A stretch of DNA of 19,656 nucleotides from Butyrivibrio sp. (GCF_015056685.1 NZ_SVFW01000045.1:13099-32754), one strand, 5' to 3'. Counted from the stretch's first letter, positions 13,572 to 19,656 are shown. Made by a program: numbers and translations. The notes: generated by a model not told the origin, from the letters alone.

Positions 13572-14555
13572 ATGAAGATAGCAAGTAGTGATGTATATTC
13601 TAAATCAAATTACAGCTATCAAAAGGATTTGAGCAGCGGCGGTGCAGGGACAGGCGGTTTTTTTGCCGGAATAGTAGAAAAACATGTAGAAAAGGAGAAA
13701 ACTGATTATCAGGCAACAGGAAATATTAAAACTGTAGATGGAAGGGAGATAAATGTTGATGTGGATGTAAGTATGGCTCGAAAAAAGGAGCATGAAGCAT
13801 TTATACCTATATCGTCACCATTGGATAATCTATTTGATCCTTTGATAATCAACACAGGAAGTCAAACAGCTTCTCTAAGCGATAAGAAATTTAAATTTGA
13901 TCTTGATGCGGACGGCAAGCAGGATGAAATATCAATGACCAAGTCAGGGAGTGGATTTTTAGCTCTTGATAAAAACGGAGATGACAAGATAAATGATGGC
14001 AATGAGCTGTTTGGAGTAAAGAGCGGTGATGGCTTTAAGGATCTTGCCAAGTACGATACAGATGGCAATGGTTGGATTGATGAAAACGATGAGGTCTATG
14101 ATAAGCTCAAAGTCTGGAGTAAGACTGATGATGGAAAAGATGAACTTAGGACGTTAAAGGAATCTGGTGTTGGCGCTATCTTTCTGGGATCAGAGAATAC
14201 TGAATTTACTCTTGATGGTGCGGATGGTGCTTTAGATGGGAAAGTGAGAAAGACAGGAATCTTTCTAAAGGAGGATGGGACTGCCGGAACCATTCAGCAC
14301 GTTGACTTGGCCATCAAGGGCCGTGAGTCAGAACTAATGAGCGCCGCAGAGAAGCTTGACGAAGTTTTGGAGAAGATGCGCAGCGAGAGCTCTCAGCGGA
14401 GCAGGCGAAATGACAACAATGATAATGCAAGACGCCGGGCTCAGAGAGCAGCGAGACAGAAGAAACAGCTTGAGGATTATCAGAAAAAGCAGGATCTTAA
14501 TAAAGAGCTGACAGAAAAGGCTATCGAGCATAGAAAAATGTTGTATGGCACTTAA
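13572..14555 (+). CDS. EF-hand-like calcium-binding protein, signal-less
   Basis: 327 residues. The N-terminus MKIASSDVYSKSNYSY resembles the Ser/Asn/Tyr-rich starts of the neighbouring proteins. Residues about 107-175 carry three Asp-rich loops: DLDADGKQDE (110-119), DKNGDDKINDGNELFG (133-148) and DTDGNGWIDENDEVYDKLKVW (162-182; loop 162-173). These match a calcium-binding module common in VCBS/RTX-type secreted proteins, where GDGF.DLA.YD links loops. After an ADGALDG segment a very basic, Gln-rich helix (about 265-327, RRNDNNDNARRRAQRAARQKKQ) ends the protein. GAGGTG precedes ATG 13572, 35 bp after the FliD-like gene, so the two are probably co-transcribed. Calcium binding suggests an extracellular location despite the absent signal peptide; this is inference. 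Confidence 0.8.
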   Translation: MKIASSDVYSKSNYSYQKDLSSGGAGTGGFFAGIVEKHVEKEKTDYQATGNIKTVDGREINVDVDVSMARKKEHEAFIPISSPLDNLFDPLIINTGSQTASLSDKKFKFDLDADGKQDEISMTKSGSGFLALDKNGDDKINDGNELFGVKSGDGFKDLAKYDTDGNGWIDENDEVYDKLKVWSKTDDGKDELRTLKESGVGAIFLGSENTEFTLDGADGALDGKVRKTGIFLKEDGTAGTIQHVDLAIKGRESELMSAAEKLDEVLEKMRSESSQRSRRNDNNDNARRRAQRAARQKKQLEDYQKKQDLNKELTEKAIEHRKMLYGT

Positions 14556-14596
14556 GGAGCAAAACACTTTTTCCGATAATATATAAAGAGGTTAGG

Positions 14597-14707
14597 ATGG
14601 AACTGCCGGATATCAATGGATTGATAAATCTAATGATATTCGGCTTTTTTATGTTAAGAAGGAAGGTGAAAGTAAAGAGCAAAGCGCCGCAACTGATAAT
14701 CAATTGA
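14597..14707 (+). CDS. Possible 36-residue hydrophobic/basic peptide
   Basis: A short frame from ATG 14597 with GAGG (14588-14591) 5 nt upstream. It starts MELPDINGLINLMIFGFFML and continues with a basic RRKVKVKSK segment and PQLIIN. It would be a single membrane helix followed by a positive tail. Much of the first half overlaps a terminator-like hairpin (14605-14650), the same arrangement as the peptide frame at 10330. No family was recognised, and a chance frame is possible. Confidence 0.35.
   Translation: MELPDINGLINLMIFGFFMLRRKVKVKSKAPQLIIN
14605..14650 (+). terminator. Terminator-like hairpin upstream of the 589-residue protein
   Basis: An 11-bp stem, GCCGGATATCA (14605-14615) with TGATATTCGGC (14634-14644), contains one G-U pair and is followed by six T. 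It probably ends the FliD-like/calcium-binding transcript. Two further hairpins follow before the next ATG: CCACT/AGTGG (14708-14732) and GCGGTTC/GAACCGC (14734-14759). Confidence 0.7.
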
Positions 14708-14773
14708 CCACTTGGCCCTTTCCGGAGAGTGGAGCGGTTCTGACTGACAGATGAACCGCAGAAAGGAACACTT

Positions 14774-16543
14774 ATGCCAAATACCATAACAAACGGAAAC
14801 TATTATTACACGCAGAGTGCATTTGTACAGAGTGCCCACTATTATTCGAATCAGACTTTCGGAAACAATGATTTCCAGAGTGCTATTCTTGAAAAAAATG
14901 AGGATTCACCTGAGGTTGTGGATGCCATAGCAAAAGAAGAGCCTGCAAAGAAAGGCTATACACGAGTTGTAACGGCAAATGTGTGGAACTCAGGAATGAC
15001 ATCAACGCAACTTGCTGACGGCAAAACCGCCTATTCTTATCAAGGGATGATGCAGAAGTTTGAGATAAGAATCAATGTGATGGGCGATAGCAGGAAATAT
15101 ACTGCAACCGGAACAGACGAGAATGGCAATGAGTTCTCAAAGGAGATAGATCCTTACAATGTGGATCCGACAGACTCAGGTTTTACGGAATTTGCCGCGC
15201 TGTGCGCATATATCCGTGATACAGAAGATATCGCTGATGAAGCTATGCAGGCAGTAGATGACGTGGCTCCTAACGATATCTTTGAGAAAAAGAATTATCT
15301 GTCAGAGCTGAATGGCTCCATAAACAACTTTCAGATGATGGGAGTAAGTACACTTGGAGCAGAGCAGCTTCTTTCCCACATAAACAGGCTTATGGAAGTA
15401 ATGATGACTTCCGGCGTGGGGACAGGCATTTCTCCTGATCCTGTAGAAAATGCGACATCTTTTGCAGGAGCTAAAGTATGGGGAGATACAGGCAGCTTTG
15501 GTATGTTTTCAGGGATAAGATTTCAGGCTGTCAGCTATCAGGGGGCACTTACAATTGATGGTGATGAAAAAGCCGCTGCACAAAAACCTGTAGAAGTAAG
15601 TGAAAATGAAAATCTAAAAGAAGTTGTTACACCTCTTGGTGGAATGAGTTCCATACCTGTTGGCAATATGAACTATGTGATGACTGCATCAGAAGTGTTT
15701 AAGCCTGGATCAGATGAGGCTATAGTAAGAGTCCATGTTGGTGGCAAGGATATCGACGTAAACATAAATGAAGTGGATCCTAAAAATGCCTCAGCAGTTG
15801 AGATGTTTGCATATTGTCAGTATGCAGATGCCCATGATACAGGTACCGGATATACTTTTGGCAGCTACAGTGTGTTAAAAGGGGTCACTGATCCACTTGG
15901 AAAATCAGAGTATACTTCACTTGATGAGGCTATTTCCAAAAAGAGCAATTGGAACGATGCAATTTCCGGATCTAAAGTATCCTTTACAAAAGAACAGACA
16001 GGCGAAACATTTGATGCGTCAGTCCTTCTAAAAATGCTGGAAGAGACCGCAGGCTTATTTGCTTCGCAGAGTGGTGATAAGGATCTCGGAGAGCTGACGG
16101 ATGAAGAATGGGAAAAACTCCTTGGCGATACAGATAAAGCGATAGATGAGGCAAAGGAGACTGCTATAGATAATAAGCAGCAGGAAGAAACAGAAGCAGA
16201 ACACGTAAAGCGGCTCATAGCTGAGAACTATGAAAACGGTAAGATACAGAAAGCTATGGACGGATATGAGTTTATGAAGATGCAGGGTGAGTTAATTGAG
16301 CGTAACGTTGAGAAACTCAGGCAGAATCAGAAGACTACCCGTGAAAGACTTCTTGAACAGGATCCCAATGCTGCCAGCAAATGGTATATGTATGATGGTG
16401 GCAGTAAACACTATTCCTTTGATGAGTTCTGTAAGTATATGGATGCCAAGGATGCGGAAATGCGTGCCAATGCTCCTGAATGGAGAAACCCATATCTTGA
16501 GATGGCTAACTATTATTTGAGTCAAAGGAAAAAAGAAGCTTAA
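14774..16543 (+). CDS. Large polar protein with internal repeat, unknown
   Basis: 589 residues without signal peptide or membrane segment. The N-terminus MPNTITNGNYYYTQSAF is Asn/Tyr-rich like its neighbours. Two related segments are visible: FEIRINVMGD...IDPYNVDPTDSGFTEFAALCAYIRD (about 96-149) and AIVRVHVGGK...INEVDPKNASAVEMFAYCQYAD (about 326-352). Both pair a beta-rich part with a VDP...EF/EMFA..C.Y helix, so an internal duplication is likely. A Glu/Lys-rich helical region (about 430-540) follows, then a C-terminal part with YDGGSKHYSFDEFCKYMDAKDAEMR. ATG 14774 has GAAAGGAAC just upstream and lies after two leader hairpins. A terminator follows. I do not recognise the family; context places it with the signal-less protein set. 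Confidence 0.75.
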   Translation: MPNTITNGNYYYTQSAFVQSAHYYSNQTFGNNDFQSAILEKNEDSPEVVDAIAKEEPAKKGYTRVVTANVWNSGMTSTQLADGKTAYSYQGMMQKFEIRINVMGDSRKYTATGTDENGNEFSKEIDPYNVDPTDSGFTEFAALCAYIRDTEDIADEAMQAVDDVAPNDIFEKKNYLSELNGSINNFQMMGVSTLGAEQLLSHINRLMEVMMTSGVGTGISPDPVENATSFAGAKVWGDTGSFGMFSGIRFQAVSYQGALTIDGDEKAAAQKPVEVSENENLKEVVTPLGGMSSIPVGNMNYVMTASEVFKPGSDEAIVRVHVGGKDIDVNINEVDPKNASAVEMFAYCQYADAHDTGTGYTFGSYSVLKGVTDPLGKSEYTSLDEAISKKSNWNDAISGSKVSFTKEQTGETFDASVLLKMLEETAGLFASQSGDKDLGELTDEEWEKLLGDTDKAIDEAKETAIDNKQQEETEAEHVKRLIAENYENGKIQKAMDGYEFMKMQGELIERNVEKLRQNQKTTRERLLEQDPNAASKWYMYDGGSKHYSFDEFCKYMDAKDAEMRANAPEWRNPYLEMANYYLSQRKKEA

Positions 16544-16557
16544 CGTCCGGCAGTAAG

Positions 16558-16599
16558 ATAATACTCTGTTTTGTTTATACTGAGCAGAGTATTATTTTT
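16558..16599 (+). terminator. Rho-independent terminator
   Basis: Perfect 11-bp stem ATAATACTCTG (16558-16568) / CAGAGTATTAT (16585-16595) with a 16-nt loop and a T run, 14 bp after the stop of the 589-residue protein. It marks the end of the central gene cluster. Confidence 0.85.
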
Positions 16600-16674
16600 A
16601 CAAAAAAATCATCAACAAAAGAAAGCCTCCAAAGACAGAACCTATGATTGATGGAAGAACAGGGTTCCTCTATT

Positions 16675-16732
16675 TTGATAAAGATGGAAGCGTGGTATAC
16701 TCTTTGATCCCTCCAAAATTTTTAAAGGAGGG
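16675..16732 (+). promoter_or_regulatory. Promoter and ribosome-site hairpin of the DUF5688-like gene
   Basis: TTGATA (16675-16680), or TTTTGA two bases earlier (17-bp spacing), and TATACT (16696-16701) form a likely promoter with start near 16708. The transcript would then begin with CCCTCC (16709-16714), the exact complement of GGAGGG (16727-16732), which is the ribosome site of ATG 16738. The hairpin would hide the ribosome site, and with the five T that follow it also looks like a terminator. Confidence 0.55.
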
Positions 16733-16737
16733 TTTTT

Positions 16738-17028
16738 ATGGAACTAAAAGGTTTTATGGAAGAGGTAAAGGAGCTTGTTAATAAAGAGTTAGGTGATGAC
16801 TATGAGCTCGGAATCAAAGATGTTTTAAAGAATAATGGAAAGCTATACCATGGACTTGAAGTAAAGAAGAGACTTAGTAACATTGCTCCGGTGCTTTATT
16901 TGGATGGCTATTATGAGCAGTATAAGAGGAATATTGCTAACATTGAAGGTATTTCATTGGAAGTTGCAAGGACGTTTAAACAGCATGAGAATGATAATAT
17001 TGATGTTATCAGTCTTTATGAAAATTAA
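16738..17028 (+). CDS. Short DUF5688-like protein (N-terminal part only)
   Basis: 96 residues beginning MELKGFMEEVKELVNKELGDDYE, then LKNNGKLYHGLEVKKRLSNIAPVLYLDGYYEQYKRN. This follows the N-terminal pattern of DUF5688 proteins of Clostridia, which as I recall them are about 300 residues long. Only the first third is present before a stop at 17026-17028, so it is either a truncated remnant or a stand-alone domain. No continuation of the family is visible in the other frames downstream, where a toxin-antitoxin pair begins within 75 bp. The ribosome site GGAGGG is 5 nt before the ATG and lies in a hairpin. Function unknown; family assignment from memory. Confidence 0.6.
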   Translation: MELKGFMEEVKELVNKELGDDYELGIKDVLKNNGKLYHGLEVKKRLSNIAPVLYLDGYYEQYKRNIANIEGISLEVARTFKQHENDNIDVISLYEN

Positions 17029-17057
17029 ATGAATCAGCTTTTTTATCGATGGAAAGA

Positions 17058-17066
17058 TGTTATAAT
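17058..17066 (+). promoter_or_regulatory. Extended -10 promoter of the toxin-antitoxin pair
   Basis: TGTTATAAT is a perfect extended -10 (TGnTATAAT). No good -35 is seen 17 bp upstream, as is common for extended -10 promoters. The leader up to ATG 17101 contains a small CAGG/CCTG stem and AAAGGAGA. Confidence 0.5.
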
Positions 17067-17100
17067 AATATTGCAGGGCGGGGGCCTGAAAGGAGATTTT

Positions 17101-17301
17101 ATGAGTACAGCGAAAAAACTCATAATAGACAGAGTTAACAACATGTCAGATGACATGGACGAAAATCAGATGATTGATAGGCTTTACATGCTTTCAAGAT
17201 TGGAGCATAGCCGTAAGAGATGTCAAGAAGAAGGAACAATAAAAGATTCCGAGTTGGACGAGCATTTTAAGGAGAAGAGAAGGCAGTATGCAGGAGTATG
17301 A
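17101..17301 (+). CDS. Antitoxin of a ParE/RelE-type toxin-antitoxin pair
   Basis: 66 residues from ATG 17101, chosen because AAAGGAGATTTT directly precedes it; the longer frame from 17029 would overlap the promoter. The sequence is helical and charged: KKLIIDRVNNMSDDMDENQMIDRLYMLSRLEHS, then EEGTIKDSELDEHF. The pattern of a bipartite helix followed by an EG.I...E motif is that of small antitoxins that sit before RelE/ParE toxins. It overlaps the toxin gene by 14 bp, the usual coupled order. It probably binds and neutralises the toxin and may repress the shared promoter. The exact antitoxin family is not certain. Confidence 0.72.
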   Translation: MSTAKKLIIDRVNNMSDDMDENQMIDRLYMLSRLEHSRKRCQEEGTIKDSELDEHFKEKRRQYAGV

Positions 17302-17605
17302 GCTTGAATGGTCTCCTGATGCACTTGATGATTTGGATGAAATCTGGGATACAATAGCCTGGGATGGTGACCCAGATGATGCAGATTCTTTTATTGATCA
17401 GTTAAGGAGTGTTGCCAGAGATTTATGTGGCAATGCTAGGAAAGGAAGGATAATACCTGAACTTGGGCTTGAGAACTTCAGAGAAGCTTATTATAAGGGT
17501 TATACATTTGTGTACGAGATAAACAAAGATTCAATTTTAATTCATGAAGTGTTTAACCAGAAGAGGATTTATATTAGATCATATCCTAGAAGAAAAAGGC
17601 ATTAA
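17288..17605 (+). CDS. ParE/RelE-superfamily toxin
   Basis: 105 residues with the full superfamily pattern: YELEWSPDALDDLDEIWDTIA, then FIDQLRSVARDLCGNARKGRIIPEL, NFREAYYKGYTFVYEINKDSILIHEVFNQKR. Toxins of this family either block gyrase (ParE) or cut ribosome-bound mRNA (RelE). The REAYYKGYTFVYEI core and the FNQKRIYIRS end favour the ParE-like branch, but this cannot be settled by reading. It starts inside the antitoxin gene and is followed by a strong terminator. Such pairs are typical of mobile or accessory DNA, in line with the phage-like genes further right. Confidence 0.9.
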   Translation: MQEYELEWSPDALDDLDEIWDTIAWDGDPDDADSFIDQLRSVARDLCGNARKGRIIPELGLENFREAYYKGYTFVYEINKDSILIHEVFNQKRIYIRSYPRRKRH

Positions 17606-17648
17606 CGAGATATTTCTGATTAAGTAAAAACTTAATAATTACAGTGAG

Positions 17649-17690
17649 CACCTGTTTTACTCCGTGTGAGAGTAAGACAGGTGTTTTATT
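17649..17690 (+). terminator. Terminator after the toxin gene
   Basis: A 14-bp stem CACCTGTTTTACTC (17649-17662) with GAGTAAGACAGGTG (17670-17683), one G-U pair, a short loop and TTTTATT after it. Confidence 0.88.
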
Positions 17691-18156
17691 TGTTCTTTTT
17701 TTAATCTACGGACAACTTCGGCAATCTCTCTAAAATTAGGATATATGTGCCAAAGTGCCAGACTTAAAAAATGGGAATGATACTATTAAATTATGGTTGC
17801 TATTGTACTTTTTAAGGTGTGGAATTTACTTAAGATTTTACTCAAAATGAAGGAGAAGATATAAAAAGATAAATGGAGATATGAGTAAAAATGGGATAAA
17901 ATTGTATGAGTAGAATATGAGTAAAAGTGAAGAAAAGGGAAGATAAGAGTAGATAAAATGGGAAAAGTAAGAGTTTTATTTGTTTGCCACGGCATAGTAC
18001 TAACAAAATGGATCAAAGCCATGTCGTGAGAGCATTCTATTAAGAGATTATATTGTTTACCCTCGAGTTACCCTTTTTGTTTTTAGGAAGTGCTTTGATT
18101 ATCTAATATTTTGAATTGCAACTTGTCGTTAGGGTAATTGGGTAAACAACAATAAT
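17691..18156. other. Gene-free stretch with purine-rich tract and inverted repeat
   Basis: About 465 bp where no convincing gene is seen. From about 17846 to 17973 the plus strand is strongly purine-rich, with near repeats of ATATGAGTAAAA at 17879 and 17915 and a related GTATGAGTAGAA at 17904. At 18053-18073 TTGTTTACCC and TTACCC are mirrored by GGGTAA and GGGTAAACAA at 18132-18149, a two-part inverted repeat with a 58-nt interior. The minus-strand frame across the purine tract is a low-complexity artefact. Confidence 0.55.
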
Positions 18157-18195
18157 AAAAATGTCGGTTGACTGTATGGTTGATCGACATTTTTT
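18157..18195 (+). terminator. Terminator with no gene upstream
   Basis: AAAAATGTCG (18157-18166) pairs with CGACATTTTT (18185-18194), and the inner bases add further A-T, G-C and G-U pairs around a short loop; a T run follows. The nearest upstream gene already has its own terminator at 17649, so this one may end a non-coding transcript. Confidence 0.75.
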
Positions 18196-18196
18196 A

Positions 18197-18235
18197 TTGA
18201 CAACACGCATCGCGTATGTGATACTAATGATACGC
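18197..18235 (+). promoter_or_regulatory. Promoter and operator of the HTH/Bro-N operon
   Basis: A consensus -35 TTGACA (18197-18202) and GATACT (18220-18225) are 17 bp apart. The inverted repeat GCGTAT (18212-18217) / ATACGC (18230-18235) brackets the -10, as expected for an operator bound by the small HTH protein encoded next. Confidence 0.7.
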
Positions 18236-18273
18236 AATGAGTATAGAGACATTGAATGAATGGGGTGACTTGC

Positions 18274-18504
18274 ATGGATAGCAGAGATTATTTGATAGAA
18301 TTAAGAAACAGTACTGGAATGTCGAGAAAAGAGTTTTGTGCGTATTTTGAAATTCCGTATCGTACACTGCAGGATTGGGAATTGGGAAATAGGAAAATGC
18401 CAGATTATCTTTTGAGATTGATGGCGTATAAAATCGAGATGGAAAAACTTGCAGGTGATGGCAATAGTAATGGGGAAAAGGGGAAAAACGGTGATGGAAG
18501 ATAA
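18274..18504 (+). CDS. Small helix-turn-helix DNA-binding protein
   Basis: 76 residues from ATG 18274, preferred over 18256 because GGGGTGA lies just before it. The body is a helix-turn-helix domain: DYLIELRNSTGMSRKEFCAYFEIPYRTLQDWELGNRKMPDYLLRLM, with the recognition helix around IPYRTLQDWE. Such proteins are small repressors or antitoxin-like regulators. A dyad overlapping the -10 box of its own promoter suggests autorepression. The end overlaps the start of the Bro-N gene, so the two are made together. The tail is Gly/Asn/Lys-rich and probably disordered. Confidence 0.85.
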   Translation: MDSRDYLIELRNSTGMSRKEFCAYFEIPYRTLQDWELGNRKMPDYLLRLMAYKIEMEKLAGDGNSNGEKGKNGDGR

Positions 18505-19381
18505 GGTACAATTATTCGAAGATCAGCCTATAAGGACGGCTTGGGTAGAAGACGAAGAAGAGTGGTATTTTTCAATAGTTGATGTGGTGGGTGTGTTAAC
18601 TGAGCAGCAGACCTTTGATGGAGCTCGTGACTATTGGAAAGTGCTAAAAAGCAGGCTTAAGGAGGAAGGAAATCAGTTGGTTACAAATTGTAACCAACTG
18701 AAAATGAAGTCTCCTAAAGATGGGAAAAGGTATAAAGCTGACGTGGCAAATACAGAGCAACTCCTTAGAATTATTCAGTCTATTCCTTCAAAAAAAGCCG
18801 AACCATTTAAAATGTGGCTTGCACAGGTTGGCCGAGAAAGGATTGAGGAGACCATAGATCCTGAACTTACGATAGACCGAGCACTGGAAACATATGCAAG
18901 ACTAGGATATGATGCAGACTGGATTAATCAAAGACTCCAGACTATTCGTGCAAGGAAAGAGTTAACCGATCAGTGGAAAGGCCATGGTGTTGAGAAGGGT
19001 AAAGAGTTTGCTATTTTGACCGACGAAGTTACCAGAGCCTGGTCAGGCATGTCAACAAGACAGTATAAGAATTTTAAAGGGCTCAAAAAAGAAAACCTAA
19101 GAGATAACATGAGTACTCTTGAGCTTGCATTAAATATGTTGGCAGAAGCCACTACTACTGAGCTAACTAAAGTACATAATCCGCAGGGGCTTGATGAAAA
19201 CAAAACGATAGCAAAAAGAGGCGGACAGATTGCCGGAGATGCTAGGAAGAATATTGAGGCAGAAACCGGTAAGCCCGTCATCACAAGTCAAAATGCGATG
19301 CAACTTAATGATGCTGTTGTTGGGCTTATAGAGAACATTATAGATATCGAGTATGAAAATGATAATGAAAATGGAGAATGA
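18494..19381 (+). CDS. Bro-N domain antirepressor-like protein
   Basis: 295 residues from ATG 18494; earlier in-frame ATGs at 18449 to 18470 lie deeper inside the HTH gene. The N-terminal Bro-N domain (about 1-100) shows VQLFEDQPIRTAWVEDEEEW, YFSIVDVVGVLT, DYWKVLKSRLKEEG, NQLVTNCNQLKM and DVANTEQLLRIIQSIPS. The rest (about 105-295) follows the usual companion region: AEPFKMWLAQVGRERIEE, LTDQWKGHGVEKGKEFAILTDEVTRAWSGMSTRQYKNFKGL, NLRDNMS and GLDENKTIAKRGGQIAGDARKN. Such proteins occur in prophages and islands and are thought to regulate DNA; the precise role is unknown. The domain is full-length and the gene looks intact. A perfect 29-bp dyad lies inside it (18673-18701). Confidence 0.9.
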   Translation: MEDKVQLFEDQPIRTAWVEDEEEWYFSIVDVVGVLTEQQTFDGARDYWKVLKSRLKEEGNQLVTNCNQLKMKSPKDGKRYKADVANTEQLLRIIQSIPSKKAEPFKMWLAQVGRERIEETIDPELTIDRALETYARLGYDADWINQRLQTIRARKELTDQWKGHGVEKGKEFAILTDEVTRAWSGMSTRQYKNFKGLKKENLRDNMSTLELALNMLAEATTTELTKVHNPQGLDENKTIAKRGGQIAGDARKNIEAETGKPVITSQNAMQLNDAVVGLIENIIDIEYENDNENGE

Positions 19382-19656
19382 TGTGCTTTTGCTTTGGGAT
19401 AATTCATGATATGGTTATGTAAGCGAGGCAAATCGTCGCAAACTGCATGAGGATGTAAGGCAGATGATAAGCTGTCCGGTCCGGCGTTCTTGTTAGAAGG
19501 ACATTCCAGATATGGGATGTCTTTTCGTTATAATAAAAAAGAAGGGTAAAGTTTTTTATTTTACCCTGTTTTTTACCCTTTTTGCCGACTACTTTACACC
19601 AAGATATGCCATATTATGCGGTGTAAACCACAAAATAACAAAAACACAAAACGCGG
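19382..19656. other. Gene-free tail with stacked hairpins
   Basis: About 275 bp downstream of the Bro-N gene without a supported gene. It contains a terminator with stem GACAT..CC / GG..ATGTC (19500-19521) and TTTT. TGTCC (19473-19477) can pair with GGACA (19499-19503), which is exclusive with that terminator. AGGGTAAA (19543-19550) can pair with TTTACCCT (19560-19567) or with a second TTTACCCT further on. TTTACACC (19593-19600) is mirrored by GGTGTAAA (19620-19627). Confidence 0.5.

Noticed and set aside
16644..16781. A 45-codon frame (MIDGRTGFLYFDKDGSVVYS...) overlapping the DUF5688-like gene start
   Set aside because: It looks protein-like but has no ribosome site, covers a promoter and hairpin, and overlaps a better-supported gene out of frame. 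It could be a decayed remnant.
17846..17975. A CRISPR array from the repeating ATATGAGTAAAA motif
   Set aside because: Copies are short, imperfect and irregularly spaced (25 and 11 bp), with no spacers and no cas genes.
17786..18022. A minus-strand frame across the purine-rich tract, rich in Phe, Ser, Leu, His and Tyr
   Set aside because: Low-complexity translation of a polypyrimidine strand with no ribosome site and no domain pattern.

Overview
The window is AT-rich DNA with strong AGGAGG-type ribosome sites, almost all coding on the plus strand. The families present (class B sortase, AgrA/AgrC-type LytTR response regulator with GHKL kinase, BlaI/M56 pair, C_GCAxxG_C_C protein, DUF5688-like fragment) point to a Gram-positive, anaerobic Clostridia, most likely Lachnospiraceae of the Butyrivibrio/Roseburia kind. 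This assignment is an inference from gene content; no marker gene is present.

Left part (1-4262): the end of a class B sortase-like gene, then an HxlR-family regulator on the minus strand, divergent from a three-gene redox operon (2x[4Fe-4S] ferredoxin, NapH/NosR-like membrane Fe-S protein, C_GCAxxG_C_C protein). A bidirectional terminator separates this from a minus-strand four-helix membrane protein that looks internally duplicated.

Centre (4263-16600): the most unusual part. A BlaI-type repressor and an M56 (BlaR1-like) metallopeptidase run without a clear break into a series of small, polar, signal-peptide-less proteins (6296, 6924, 7838, 8386, 9223, 12769, 13572, 14774). A LytTR response regulator and a GHKL sensor kinase sit in the middle of the series. 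Three intergenic regions (before 9223, before the response regulator, and before 12769) each carry two 10-bp direct repeats, consensus ATTCRTKACA, spaced exactly 21 bp apart and lying just upstream of a -10-like box. This is the geometry expected of LytTR binding sites, so the regulator probably controls its own operon and its neighbours. One regulated protein resembles the C-terminal part of the flagellar cap protein FliD, and another carries EF-hand-like calcium loops. Several share a short N-terminal motif, and three consecutive ones share a C-terminal motif. My working hypothesis is a locally controlled set of exported or surface-assembled proteins that do not use Sec signal peptides. Two leader regions contain short hydrophobic peptide ORFs that overlap terminator-like hairpins, and one leader contains a tandem hairpin repeat with a compensatory base change.

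Right part (16600-19656): accessory DNA. It holds a shortened DUF5688-like gene with a hairpin over its ribosome site, a ParE/RelE-type toxin-antitoxin pair, about 650 bp without genes but with a purine-rich tract, an inverted repeat and a terminator, and finally a small HTH protein overlapping a Bro-N antirepressor-like protein. This content suggests a phage-derived or genomic-island segment. No tRNA, rRNA, CRISPR array, transposase or integrase was seen.
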